A DNA stretch of 64,000 bases from Maribacter vaceletii (GTDB lineage Bacteria; Bacteroidota; Bacteroidia; Flavobacteriales; Flavobacteriaceae), in NCBI RefSeq assembly GCF_003634105.1, contig NZ_RBIQ01000009.1, positions 186,001 to 250,000 on the forward strand, read 5' to 3'. Made by a program: the position numbers and the translations under genes. How positions within the stretch are numbered: the stretch's first letter is position 1; every line of letters begins with the position of its first letter. Shown here in pieces: positions 23,999 through 32,504 of this stretch. Under the pieces are notes generated by a model. That model was not told the DNA's origin, searched no databases, and saw only the letters and a list, made by a program, of their open reading frames with translations.

Positions 23999-24646
23999 AT
24001 GCTAAAACAATTAGTAATTCTTCTTTTTCTAGCTTTTAATATTTTCCTTTTAGAAGCACAAAATAGATTTGATAATGAAGTTGCAAACCTTCAAAAAAAA
24101 TATAAAACAAAATGGAACCCTAACAAAGAAACTACTCTTTTTACTGGTAGTTCTAGTATTAGGCTATGGAAAAATTTAGACTCCCTTTTCCCTAATAAGC
24201 AAATAATAAACACTGGCTTTGGAGCTTCTTTATCTGGAGATTTATTACACTTTTCAGATAAACTAATTACAAACTATAACCCAACTAAAGTATTTATTTA
24301 TGAAGGTGATAATGATATTGCTTATGATAAATCTCCTAAGGAAGTAATAGAAAACATAAAATCAATAATAAAAAACATAAAATCAAAAAAAACAGACACC
24401 TATATTGTTCTTATATCTACAAAGCCAAGTATTAGTAGATGGCATTTAAAAAAAAAATATAAAAAACTAAACAGAAAACTAAATAGAATTACTAAAAAAG
24501 ACCCCCTAATACATTTTGTTGATGTTTGGAAACCAATGTTAAATGGCAAAAAATTAAAGAAATCTTTATTTGGCCCAGATGGTTTACATATGAATAAAGA
24601 AGGTTACAACATTTGGTATACCGCTATTAAAAAACACGTAAAGTAA
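23999..24646 (+). CDS. Secreted SGNH/GDSL hydrolase
   Basis: A 215-residue exported esterase or lipase-fold protein. A signal peptide covers residues 1-21 (ends LLEAQN). The four SGNH blocks are present: LFTGSSSIRLW (block I, Ser nucleophile), GFGASLSGDLL (block II Gly), YEGDNDIAY (block III GxND) and GPDGLHMNKEGY (block V Asp-x-x-His). Such proteins may be carbohydrate deacetylases. It is six bases upstream of a GH20 hexosaminidase, which suggests deacylation or processing of amino-sugar glycans. Confidence 0.88.
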   Translation: MLKQLVILLFLAFNIFLLEAQNRFDNEVANLQKKYKTKWNPNKETTLFTGSSSIRLWKNLDSLFPNKQIINTGFGASLSGDLLHFSDKLITNYNPTKVFIYEGDNDIAYDKSPKEVIENIKSIIKNIKSKKTDTYIVLISTKPSISRWHLKKKYKKLNRKLNRITKKDPLIHFVDVWKPMLNGKKLKKSLFGPDGLHMNKEGYNIWYTAIKKHVK

Positions 24647-24651
24647 AAAAA

Positions 24652-26280
24652 ATGAAGTTCAAAAACTTTTGCCAACTAACTGTAATGGCAGTCTTAACAA
24701 TAATAGTATTAGGATGTAAAAAACAGCAAAAAATAAGAATTAAATTTCCGCCAACAGATTTATCTAAGGAAAATCTAATTCCCAAACCATTAAAAATAAT
24801 CGCTACAAATAATGCTTTTGGCTTAGACAAACACACAGCTATATATACTACAAAAGGTGCTGCAGATTTTGAAAACATTGGTGTTTTTTTAGCAAAAAAA
24901 ATTAAGACAAAAATTAATCTAGAAATTCCTGTAAATTCTGAAGGAGTAAACACTATAGAACGCGTTATTTACATTAACAAATCAGACAGTTTAGAGTTAG
25001 ATGCTCCAGAAGCTTATCAATTATATATCAACAAAGATTCTATTATTCTAAATTCCAATACTGCAGAAGGCGCTTTTAGAGGTATACAAACCTTAAGACA
25101 AATTATTCCTGAAGTAAGTAACGACACTCTAGCGGAACATAGAATTTGGCCTGTTGCCTCTGGAAAAATAATAGATGCGCCAAATTTTGAATATAGAGCC
25201 TCTATGCTAGATGTTGCTAGACATTTTTTTAAAGTAAAGGATGTTAAAAAATATATTGACATTTTAGCTTACTATAAAATAAACACTTTACACCTTCATT
25301 TATCAGATGATCAAGGCTGGCGTATAGAAATAAAAGCATGGCCCAAGCTTACTACAATTGGAGGTAGTACAGAAGTTGGCGGAGAATCTGGAGGGTTCTA
25401 TACTCAAGAAGATTACAAAGAGATTGTTGCTTACGCAGCAGAAAGATACATTACTATAATCCCTGAAATAGATATGCCCGGTCACACTAATGCAGCGTCT
25501 GTCTCCTACCCTATTTTAAATGGTAATGGGAAAGTGCTTAAACTTTATGAAGGTATGCGTGTTGGTTTTAGCACATTTAACACAAGAAAAGATACTGTAT
25601 ATAGCTTTATTAATGATGTAGTTAAAGAAATTTCAGCTATTACTCCAGGGCCATATTTTCATATTGGAGGAGACGAAAGCCATGTAACTAAGAAAAAAGA
25701 TTATATCTATTTTATAAATAGAGTAGAAAAAATTGTCCAAAAACATGGAAAAAGGATGATTGGATGGGAAGAAATTGTAAACGCTAATTTAGACTCTACT
25801 TCTATATCTCAATATTGGAAACACTCCAAAAACGCAAAAAAAGCAATAAAAAAAGGTATGAAAGTAATTATGTCTCCTGCAGAAAAAGCGTATTTAGATA
25901 TGGAATATGACACGCTTTCTAAGCATGGGTTACACTGGGCTGCATATATACCTGTAGATACTGCATATACTTGGACTCCTGAAAGTTTTGGAGACATTCC
26001 TAAAGAAAATATTTTAGGCATTGAAGCCCCTCTATGGTCCGAGACTATTAGTAACATAGATGAATTAGAATATTTGGCATTTCCAAGAATTATAGGATAT
26101 TCTGAATTAGGTTGGAGTACCAAAGAAAATAGAGATTGGAAAGATTATAAAGTACGCCTAGGAAACCAAGCCCCATTCTTAGACCAAATGGATGTAAAAT
26201 ACTACCCTTCTAAATTAATAGATTGGAAGAAAGGCAAACTACCTCGGGACAATCCCAAAAGGCATTTATTAGGAAACTAA
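24652..26280 (+). CDS. Beta-N-acetylhexosaminidase, GH20, lipoprotein
   Basis: A 542-residue glycoside hydrolase that releases terminal GlcNAc or GalNAc. Lipobox VLGC places the lipid anchor at about Cys22. The N-terminal GH20b domain is at about 45-165; the TIM barrel starts at MLDVARHFFKVKDVKKYID. Catalytic pair Asp-Glu is in HIGGDESH. Other substrate motifs are LHLSDDQGWRIEIK, PEIDMPGHTNAA and LGIEAPLWSETI. It is about 100 residues shorter than many Bacteroidota relatives because it lacks C-terminal accessory domains. It follows the SGNH gene and ends in a shared bidirectional terminator. Confidence 0.94.
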   Translation: MKFKNFCQLTVMAVLTIIVLGCKKQQKIRIKFPPTDLSKENLIPKPLKIIATNNAFGLDKHTAIYTTKGAADFENIGVFLAKKIKTKINLEIPVNSEGVNTIERVIYINKSDSLELDAPEAYQLYINKDSIILNSNTAEGAFRGIQTLRQIIPEVSNDTLAEHRIWPVASGKIIDAPNFEYRASMLDVARHFFKVKDVKKYIDILAYYKINTLHLHLSDDQGWRIEIKAWPKLTTIGGSTEVGGESGGFYTQEDYKEIVAYAAERYITIIPEIDMPGHTNAASVSYPILNGNGKVLKLYEGMRVGFSTFNTRKDTVYSFINDVVKEISAITPGPYFHIGGDESHVTKKKDYIYFINRVEKIVQKHGKRMIGWEEIVNANLDSTSISQYWKHSKNAKKAIKKGMKVIMSPAEKAYLDMEYDTLSKHGLHWAAYIPVDTAYTWTPESFGDIPKENILGIEAPLWSETISNIDELEYLAFPRIIGYSELGWSTKENRDWKDYKVRLGNQAPFLDQMDVKYYPSKLIDWKKGKLPRDNPKRHLLGN

Positions 26281-26329
26281 ATTTGATATCGAGGCAAGCC
26301 TAGGAGAATTTAAATCTCGATTATCGAGT
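26281..26329 (-). repeat. Dispersed palindromic intergenic repeat, copy 2
   Basis: The reverse complement starts ACTCGATAATCGAG and aligns to 4817-4866 with about six differences. It begins directly after the stop codon of the GH20 gene. CTCGATTATCGAG at 26317-26329 is a near-perfect palindrome. Confidence 0.7.
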
Positions 26330-26380
26330 AAACACTCCTATGACATTATTGAAAAAGGACAAAATTTCTTTTCCATAAAA

Positions 26381-26416
26381 AAAGCCTTCATTATACTATA
26401 ATGAAGGCTTTTTATT
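26381..26416. terminator. Bidirectional terminator between GH20 and DUF5606 genes
   Basis: AAGCCTTCATTATA (26382-26395) pairs with TATAATGAAGGCTT (26397-26410). A-runs precede and T-runs follow, so it can stop transcription from both convergent genes. Confidence 0.9.
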
Positions 26417-26430
26417 TTTATAAAATAGAT

Positions 26431-26853
26431 TTATTCTTCCTCAGAAGCGTCACCCTCTTTTTTTTCATCAAAATCTGTAATACCTTGGTCATGCAATAAA
26501 TTATACCATTGTACTACTTTTTTAATATCACTAGCATATACTCTATCTTCATCATAATTAGGTAAAACTTCAAAAAAGTATTCTTCTAATTTTATTTTAT
26601 CTGCTTTATGAGTAACACTAGTTTTACCGCCTTTTTCTTTTACTTGTATTTTTAAGAAAACTTCTCTTAAAGGCAATTCTTCGTCTAACGTATAAATGGC
26701 AATTTCAGATAATACACTTACATTGCTACGCAAACTAACGCTTATCTTTTTTCCGTCTAATAAAGACTCTGCTACAAAACCTGTTCTTGTTTGTGTTAAC
26801 AACTTATATAATCCTGGTTTACCAGAAATGGATAAAATTTTATCTAACCCCAT
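26431..26853 (-). CDS. DUF5606 family protein
   Basis: A 140-residue cytoplasmic protein starting MGLDKILSISGKPGLYKLLT, then GFVAESLLDGKKISV and SVLSEIAIYTLDEELPL. I recognise this as DUF5606, found throughout Flavobacteriia. The N-terminal half resembles a small beta-barrel; the C-terminal half ends in an acidic tail. Function is unknown. The frequent and here visible neighbours are peptide deformylase (59 bases away) and RuvX, so it may share their transcript. Confidence 0.88.
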   Translation of the reverse strand: MGLDKILSISGKPGLYKLLTQTRTGFVAESLLDGKKISVSLRSNVSVLSEIAIYTLDEELPLREVFLKIQVKEKGGKTSVTHKADKIKLEEYFFEVLPNYDEDRVYASDIKKVVQWYNLLHDQGITDFDEKKEGDASEEE

Positions 26854-26912
26854 ACTACTATTAAATTTTAAGACCGCAAATATGCTACTTTTACTTTAAT
26901 TAATTAAGCTAT

Positions 26913-27503
26913 TTAACGACGTTTTTTCATTTCGGGAAAACGCATTCTATAATCTGCCTTTATTTTTCCTTTAGAAATGTTACTTAATCTTCCTTTGAGT
27001 AAACGTTTTTTTAAGCTAGATATCTTATCTGTAAAAAGCACACCTTCTATATGATCATATTCATGCTGAATAACTCTAGCTAACAATCCATTGTAAGATT
27101 CTTTATGTTCTTTAAAATTCTCGTCTAAATAAGATATTTGTATAGTATCTTTTCTAGAAACATCTTCCCTAACATCTGGTATACTTAGACACCCTTCATT
27201 AAAACTCCACTCCTCTCCTGTTTCTTCAATAATTTTTGGATTAATAAATGCTTTTTTAAAGCCTGCTAATTGTTTTTTTTCTTCGGCAGACATATCATCA
27301 TCTTCTGCAAAAGGAGATGCATCTACTAAAAACAAACGAATAGGAAGACCTATTTGCGGTGCTGCCAAACCTACTCCATGTGCATTATACATGGTTTCCC
27401 ACATATTTTCTAACAACGTATCTAGATTAGGATAATCTTTATCTATTTCTTTTCCAACTTTTCTTAAGACTGGGTCTCCGTAGGCTATAATTGGTAATAT
27501 CAT
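26913..27503 (-). CDS. def: Peptide deformylase
   Basis: A 196-residue iron or zinc hydrolase that removes the formyl group from the N-terminal Met of new proteins. The three motifs are GVGLAAPQIG (motif 1), EGCLSIP (motif 2, Cys ligand) and QHEYDHIEG (motif 3, two His ligands with catalytic Glu). An acidic insertion FAEDDDMSAEEKKQL after motif 1 is common in Bacteroidota. Its ATG overlaps the end of ruvX by one base, so the two are cotranscribed. Confidence 0.97.
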   Translation of the reverse strand: MILPIIAYGDPVLRKVGKEIDKDYPNLDTLLENMWETMYNAHGVGLAAPQIGLPIRLFLVDASPFAEDDDMSAEEKKQLAGFKKAFINPKIIEETGEEWSFNEGCLSIPDVREDVSRKDTIQISYLDENFKEHKESYNGLLARVIQHEYDHIEGVLFTDKISSLKKRLLKGRLSNISKGKIKADYRMRFPEMKKRR

Positions 27504-27913
27504 TACTTTCTGTTTAAATATGCTTGTAAAATTATAGTAGCACTAATTTCGTCTACTAAAGCTTTATTTTTTCTTTGATTTTTTTTTAATCCGCTATCTA
27601 TCATGGTTTGGAAAGCCATTTTAGAGGTAAATCTTTCATCCTGTCTTTCAACAGGCATATTAGGGAAAATTTTAGCTAATCTATTTAAAAAAGGAATTAT
27701 ATATGCTTCTGATTCTGATGGTGTATTATCCATTTGTTTAGGTTCACCAACAATGATAACATCTACCTTTTCTTCTGCTACATACTTTTGCAAAAAAGGA
27801 ACTAAATCATGTGTAGCCACAGTTGTAAGTCCAGAAGCGATTATCCGTAATTCATCGGTAACTGCAATTCCAGTTCTTTTTCTACCAAAATCTATTGCTA
27901 TAACTCTTCCCAA
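27503..27913 (-). CDS. ruvX: Putative pre-16S rRNA nuclease / Holliday junction resolvase-like RuvX
   Basis: A 136-residue YqgF-type RNase H fold protein. Motifs are GRVIAIDFGRKRTGIAVTD (first catalytic Asp), VIIVGEPKQMDNTPSE (Glu region) and DERFTSKMA, with VDEISATIILQAYL at the end (last Asp). There is no ATG near the N-terminus. I place the start at the TTG at 27913, which gives the usual M-G-R-x-x-A-I-D beginning; a TTG at 27928 would add five residues. The family matures the 5' end of 16S rRNA in some bacteria. Confidence 0.9.
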   Translation of the reverse strand: MGRVIAIDFGRKRTGIAVTDELRIIASGLTTVATHDLVPFLQKYVAEEKVDVIIVGEPKQMDNTPSESEAYIIPFLNRLAKIFPNMPVERQDERFTSKMAFQTMIDSGLKKNQRKNKALVDEISATIILQAYLNRK

Positions 27914-27987
27914 ATTAATTTTTGGCAAAAATAAAGTATAAATTGTTATAACTATAAATTTGAAAGATGAATTCCCTTACTTCCTCT

Positions 27988-27995
27988 TATATTTG
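27988..27995 (+). promoter_or_regulatory. Bacteroidota -7 box TATATTTG before dapD
   Basis: TATATTTG fits TAnnTTTG, 19 bases before the ATG of dapD. A TTTG 25 bases upstream (27959-27962) may be the -33 element, slightly too far. That upstream TTTG is itself part of TAAATTTG, a second possible -7 box. Confidence 0.5.
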
Positions 27996-28014
27996 TTGAA
28001 ACTTTAGACACAAA

Positions 28015-28830
28015 ATGACAGAATTACAAAATATTATAGAAAAGGCGTGGGATAATAGAGACCTATTAAAAGAAAACGCTACGCAAGATGCGATAAGAAA
28101 AGCTATCGATTTATTAGACAAAGGAGAGTTACGTGTTGCAGAACCTACTGCTAATGGTTGGCAGGTTAATGAATGGGTTAAAAAAGGTGTGGTCCTTTAT
28201 TTCCCTATACAAAAAATGGAAACTTTAGAAGCAGGTATTTTTGAATACCACGATAAAATGCCTTTGAAAACAGATTACGCTGAAAAAGGTGTTCGTGTAG
28301 TTCCTGGAGCTTCTGCTCGCCAAGGTGCTTACCTTTCTGCTGGTACTATTTTAATGCCTAGTTACGTAAACATAGGTGCTTATGTAGATGAAGGTACTAT
28401 GGTAGATACTTGGGCAACTGTAGGTAGTTGCGCACAAATTGGCAAAAATGTTCACCTAAGTGGTGGTGTTGGTATTGGTGGTGTTTTAGAACCGCTACAA
28501 GCTGCACCAGTAATTATTGAAGATGGTGTGTTTGTTGGCTCTCGTTGTATTGTTGTAGAAGGAGTACGAGTAGAGAAAGAAGCAGTTTTAGGAGCTAATG
28601 TTGTTTTAACAATGAGTACAAAAATTATAGATGTAACTGGCGACAAACCTGTAGAGACTAAAGGTGTTGTTCCTGCACGTTCTGTAGTAATACCCGGAAG
28701 TTACACTAAAAAGTTTGCTGCTGGTGAGTACAATGTTCCTTGTGCACTGATTATAGGGAAACGTAAAGAAAGTACCAACAAAAAGACTTCTTTAAATGAT
28801 GCATTGAGAGAGTATGATGTAGCTGTTTAG
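28015..28830 (+). CDS. dapD: Tetrahydrodipicolinate N-succinyltransferase
   Basis: A 271-residue acyltransferase of the succinylase branch of lysine and diaminopimelate synthesis. The C-terminal two thirds form a left-handed beta-helix with hexapeptide repeats (GAYVDEGTMVDTWATVGSCA, GKNVHLSGGVGIGGV, FVGSRCIVVEGV). The DapD signature EPLQAAPVIIEDG is intact, and the N-terminus shows the family's helical start (IIEKAWDNRD). The product feeds LysA, encoded at 51235-52485. Own promoter and terminator, so monocistronic. Confidence 0.97.
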   Translation: MTELQNIIEKAWDNRDLLKENATQDAIRKAIDLLDKGELRVAEPTANGWQVNEWVKKGVVLYFPIQKMETLEAGIFEYHDKMPLKTDYAEKGVRVVPGASARQGAYLSAGTILMPSYVNIGAYVDEGTMVDTWATVGSCAQIGKNVHLSGGVGIGGVLEPLQAAPVIIEDGVFVGSRCIVVEGVRVEKEAVLGANVVLTMSTKIIDVTGDKPVETKGVVPARSVVIPGSYTKKFAAGEYNVPCALIIGKRKESTNKKTSLNDALREYDVAV

Positions 28831-28854
28831 AAAACTTTTTAACTAAAAAAAAGC

Positions 28855-28887
28855 AAAAAACTCTACTTTAAAAAGTAGGGTTTTTTT
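28855..28887 (+). terminator. Terminator of dapD
   Basis: CTCTACTT (28861-28868) pairs with AAGTAGGG (28873-28880, one G-U), extended by an A-run and T-run on each side, then seven T. Confidence 0.85.
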
Positions 28888-29072
28888 AATTAAAGTTGTT
28901 TTTAAATAAAAAGCACTTAGATTTTAAGCTTACTAAAAATGTAAGTTTTTTCTTTTTTAATTACAAACACACTTTTTACAAAAGATTCTCGTTATAACAA
29001 TAATTAAATAATAGTTTAGCGCAACCTTTTAAAAAGTTTGAATCTAAAATATAAATATACGTTGTAAGAATA

Positions 29073-29867
29073 ATGCCTAACAATATAGAAAAACTATCCG
29101 CTTTAATAATCACCTATAATGAGATAGGATATATACAGAAATGTATAGAATCTGTTTCTTTTGCAGATGAGATTATTGTGGTAGATTCTTACAGTACAGA
29201 TGGCACTTACGAGTTTTTAGTTGAGCATCCTAAGGTAAAGGTAATTCAACACCCATTTTCTAACTTTACTTCTCAAAAAGCATTTACACTTAAACAAGCA
29301 ACTAATGACTGGGTTTTATTTTTAGATGCAGATGAAGTGGTTTCTAAAAAATTAGAAACAGAAATTACATCTACTATTAATTCAGACAACACCAAAGAAG
29401 CGTATTGGTTTTACAGAAAGTTTATGTTTCAAAATAAACCTTTAAACTTTAGTGGTTGGCAAACCGATAAAAATTACCGCCTTTTTAGAAAAAGTAAAGC
29501 ACAATTTTCGGACAAAAAGATTGTACATGAAACCCTAGAAGTTAATGGTTCATCTGAGATTTTAAAAGAAAAACTAACACATTACTGTTATAAAGACTAT
29601 AAGGACTACAAAGGTAAAATGCTTAAATATGGCAAACTAAAAGCCAAAGAAGCTTTTTATCGAGAAAAGAAATTTACGTATTTAGCACTTTTGCTTAAAC
29701 CCTCTTGGAAATTTTTTAATCACTATTTTTTACGTTTAGGTTTTTTAGATGGCAAAAAAGGAATCACTATTTGTTATTTAAACGCTCTAGGAGTTTTAGA
29801 ATATTGTAAAGAACTTAAACGTTTAGAAAAAAAGAACGAATTGGCGTACTATTTAGTAATGCCATAG
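29073..29867 (+). CDS. Glycosyltransferase family 2, WaaE/KdtX-like
   Basis: A 264-residue cytoplasmic GT-A enzyme for LPS core or a related glycan. It begins LSALIITYNEIGYIQKCIES, has VVDSYSTDGT (residues 37-45) and the metal-binding D85-A-D87 in VLFLDADE, and NYRLFRKSKAQFSDKKIVHE, a stretch typical of WaaE-like beta-1,4-glucosyl transferases. The C-terminal part is rich in Lys/Tyr and amphipathic, likely for membrane contact. The last 19 bases overlap the convergent GT2 gene. Confidence 0.87.
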   Translation: MPNNIEKLSALIITYNEIGYIQKCIESVSFADEIIVVDSYSTDGTYEFLVEHPKVKVIQHPFSNFTSQKAFTLKQATNDWVLFLDADEVVSKKLETEITSTINSDNTKEAYWFYRKFMFQNKPLNFSGWQTDKNYRLFRKSKAQFSDKKIVHETLEVNGSSEILKEKLTHYCYKDYKDYKGKMLKYGKLKAKEAFYREKKFTYLALLLKPSWKFFNHYFLRLGFLDGKKGITICYLNALGVLEYCKELKRLEKKNELAYYLVMP

Positions 29868-30661
29868 TGTGTCCAAACACTCTTTTTTTGCTTAACCTCT
29901 TTTCTTATTACCATATTTTTGGCTATTGCTTCAGGAGTTTTATACCCTCTCTTATGATCTAAATGCACACAAACAGCACTATAACGTAACTGTTTAGATT
30001 TTAATCCAAAATTAAATAAACGCTCTCCAAACTCTCGGTCTTCACCTCCGTATTGCATACGTTCATCAAAACCGTTAACGTTTAAAATATCCTTTTTCCA
30101 ACCAGAGGAATTATGACCATTCCAACTTGCATTTGTTGGCGTAAAAGTATTTAAAAGCCTAGAAATAAACCCTTTAGCAGTCAACTTGTTATTCTTAAAA
30201 GTTTTTGGTAATCCCTTCTCTTTTAACCAATTAATATTAAAACAATTCTGTTTTGTTATATCTTCTTTAGTTATAGCTTTAGAAATATTCATTGGTAGCA
30301 TATAATATCCTCCAGAAATAAAAGTACCATCTTCTTTATTTAAATAGTGCACATGAACAAAATCTTCTCTAGGAATACAATCTCCATCTGTCATAATTAT
30401 ATAATCCGACGTGCTTGCGACTATAGCCTTATTAAGAATTTCACATTTTTGGAAACCGTTGTCTTCCTGCCAAACGTGAATAATTTCATAATCAACTTCT
30501 TCTTTTATTTTTTCAATCAATTCTTTTGTTTCCTTCTTAGAACCGTCATCAGCAATAACTATTTGAAAGTCCTTGTACGTCTGACAATTAAATCCCCAAA
30601 GAACTTTTTCTAACCAATCCGGTTGATTATATGTACTCACGATAACACTAACAGCACTCAT
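29849..30661 (-). CDS. Glycosyltransferase family 2 with galactosyltransferase-type C-terminal part
   Basis: A 270-residue GT-A enzyme: VSVIVSTYNQPDWLEKVLWG at the start, VIADDGSKKET (35-45), D92-G-D94 in IIMTDGDCIPR, and the C-terminal GFDERMQYGGEDREFGERL, a motif (W/Y-G-G-E-D-x-E) of the Glyco_tranf_2 / galactosyltransferase C-terminal family that binds the acceptor. No membrane segment. It is divergent from the GT52-like gene and overlaps the previous GT2 gene tail to tail. Confidence 0.9.
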   Translation of the reverse strand: MSAVSVIVSTYNQPDWLEKVLWGFNCQTYKDFQIVIADDGSKKETKELIEKIKEEVDYEIIHVWQEDNGFQKCEILNKAIVASTSDYIIMTDGDCIPREDFVHVHYLNKEDGTFISGGYYMLPMNISKAITKEDITKQNCFNINWLKEKGLPKTFKNNKLTAKGFISRLLNTFTPTNASWNGHNSSGWKKDILNVNGFDERMQYGGEDREFGERLFNFGLKSKQLRYSAVCVHLDHKRGYKTPEAIAKNMVIRKEVKQKKSVWTHYGITK

Positions 30662-30737
30662 AAAAACAATTAAATTTTACTACTTTTACAAATGTACTTT
30701 TTTGATGTTCATTTCCAACAAAAATTTCATTCTTTAT

Positions 30738-31790
30738 ATGAAGCATACCTATGTAGGTTCTACTATTTATCATATTTATCTCGCTATTTTACATATTATT
30801 AGAAGCTCTGAATATAATATAAATAACACAGGTGATAATATTCTTTTTCTAATTGAAAGTACTCCTAACATAGAGAGGCTAATACCTAGTCTAAAAAAAA
30901 GATTTTTTAGAGAGGTTTATATAATTTCTGAAAGAAAAGAGCATGTAAATGAATTAGGAAAATTTAATTATACCTTTAAACGAAAAGAAAAACTAGTACC
31001 TTATTTAGAGAAAAAACATCCTGAATTAGTTAAAGAAAAAGATTTCATTAAAATATCGAATCTATTCTTATGCGATGTTGATTCCTCCAAAAGTTATTTC
31101 TTATACACATATGGATCTAAAGAAATTTCTATGATTGAAGATGGAGCAAATACGTATAGGCAAAGGCGCACCAAATTTGAGTTATTTGCAAAAACATATA
31201 TAACAAAAACTTTAATTGGTGGTGGGTTTGATAAAGAAACCAAAAAAGTATATGCTCAATTTCCTAAAAAATTACCTAAAGGGTTGCGTAATAAAGCAAT
31301 TGAATTAAATATTAAAAAGGAAGTCGCAAAATTAAATCAAGATATAAAAGATGAACTTTTTAATCTTTTTCTTCCAAAAACTTCTTTTAAATTAAATAAG
31401 AATAATAACGCACTAATTCTTACGCAGCCAATTTCTGAAGACCAAGTAATTAAAAACGAAGAAACTAAAATTGAAATTTATAAAGATGTAATATCTAAAG
31501 TACCTCCTAATTTAAATATCGTACTAAAAATACATCCTAGAGAAACTACACAGTATGAAAAATATTTTCCGGACATCACCATACTTCCTGCACTTTTTCC
31601 AATTGAAATTTTAGGACTTAAAGAGGGGTTTCATTTTAAACAAGGGTATACTCTTTTTTCAACTGCACTTGCTAATTTAGAAATTGTTAAAGAGTGTTTC
31701 TTTCTAGGTAAAGATTATTTAGATAAATTTACAGCCAGAGGTACTAAGGAATTAATAAAACAAATGACAGGCAACGTAAATAAAGATTAA
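30738..31790 (+). CDS. GT52/polysialyltransferase-like glycosyltransferase
   Basis: A 350-residue protein with the outline of a GT-B fold. The start is put at the ATG at 30738 (KHTYVGSTIYHIYLAILHI resembles the first strand and helix of GT52 enzymes); the ATG at 30705 would add 11 residues. The C-terminal domain has NIVLKIHPRETTQYEKYFPD and LPALFPIEIL, which match the K-x-H-P-R-E loop and P-x-E that bind the CMP or nucleotide-sugar donor in GT52 and related sialyltransferases. YGSKEISMIEDGANTY is a further match. It likely adds a sugar to LPS; the donor is uncertain. Confidence 0.65.
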   Translation: MKHTYVGSTIYHIYLAILHIIRSSEYNINNTGDNILFLIESTPNIERLIPSLKKRFFREVYIISERKEHVNELGKFNYTFKRKEKLVPYLEKKHPELVKEKDFIKISNLFLCDVDSSKSYFLYTYGSKEISMIEDGANTYRQRRTKFELFAKTYITKTLIGGGFDKETKKVYAQFPKKLPKGLRNKAIELNIKKEVAKLNQDIKDELFNLFLPKTSFKLNKNNNALILTQPISEDQVIKNEETKIEIYKDVISKVPPNLNIVLKIHPRETTQYEKYFPDITILPALFPIEILGLKEGFHFKQGYTLFSTALANLEIVKECFFLGKDYLDKFTARGTKELIKQMTGNVNKD

Positions 31791-31889
31791 CAAAACGGCA
31801 CATAAATTTTTTTCTATCATAGAAAAATAAGTAGTTTGTGTTTACATAGGTTTTAGTACAAATAATTCTACAAATCCTGATGAAGTATA

Positions 31890-31897
31890 TATTTTTG
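31890..31897 (+). promoter_or_regulatory. Bacteroidota -7 box TATTTTTG before tsaC
   Basis: TATTTTTG fits TAnnTTTG, 32 bases before the ATG at 31930. No clear -33 TTG at 17-23 bases upstream. Confidence 0.45.
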
Positions 31898-31929
31898 CAG
31901 ATAAAAAAAAATGAAATACAAAAAGTAAA

Positions 31930-32502
31930 ATGTCACAAGATTTTAGTCAAGAACTTAAAAAAGCTGTTGATGTATTACAAAACGGTGGTCTCATCCTTTA
32001 CCCTACAGATACTGTTTGGGGTATAGGATGTGATGCTACTAATGAAGAAGCAGTAAAAAAAGTATATACGCTTAAGCAAAGAGAAGATAATAAAGCTCTA
32101 ATTTGTTTGGTTGGTAATGATGCTATGCTGGAACGTCATATAGAAAAAGTACCAGATTTAGCTTATGATATTATAGATTTAACAACTAAACCAACAACCA
32201 TAATCTACGATAACCCAAAAGGTGTTGCTAAAAATTTAATCGCGGAAGATAACACACTTGCAGTAAGAATTGCTTCCGATAAGTTTTGTCAATATTTAAT
32301 AAATAAATTTAAAAAACCTATTGTTTCTACTTCTGCCAATATTTCTGGACAACCAACTCCAAGAAACAAGAACGAAATTAGTACTGTTATTTTAAAAGGT
32401 GTAGACTATATTGTAAATTTGCAGCCAGAACAAAATTTTGAATCAGCCTCTTCTATTATTAAATTAAGTAATGACGGAAAAGTGAAAGTGATTCGTGAAT
32501 AA
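31930..32502 (+). CDS. tsaC: L-threonylcarbamoyladenylate synthase (TsaC/Sua5/YrdC)
   Basis: A 190-residue enzyme that makes threonylcarbamoyl-AMP for the t6A37 modification of ANN-decoding tRNAs. Family motifs are GGLILYPTDTVWGIGCDATN, VYTLKQREDNKALICLVG (KxR motif), TKPTTIIYDNPKGVAKNL, LAVRIASDKFCQYLI and PIVSTSANISGQPTP (SxN motif). It lacks the C-terminal Sua5 domain, so it is the short form. The CCA-adding enzyme gene follows two bases later, a sensible tRNA-maturation pair. Confidence 0.95.
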   Translation: MSQDFSQELKKAVDVLQNGGLILYPTDTVWGIGCDATNEEAVKKVYTLKQREDNKALICLVGNDAMLERHIEKVPDLAYDIIDLTTKPTTIIYDNPKGVAKNLIAEDNTLAVRIASDKFCQYLINKFKKPIVSTSANISGQPTPRNKNEISTVILKGVDYIVNLQPEQNFESASSIIKLSNDGKVKVIRE

Positions 32503-32504
32503 AA

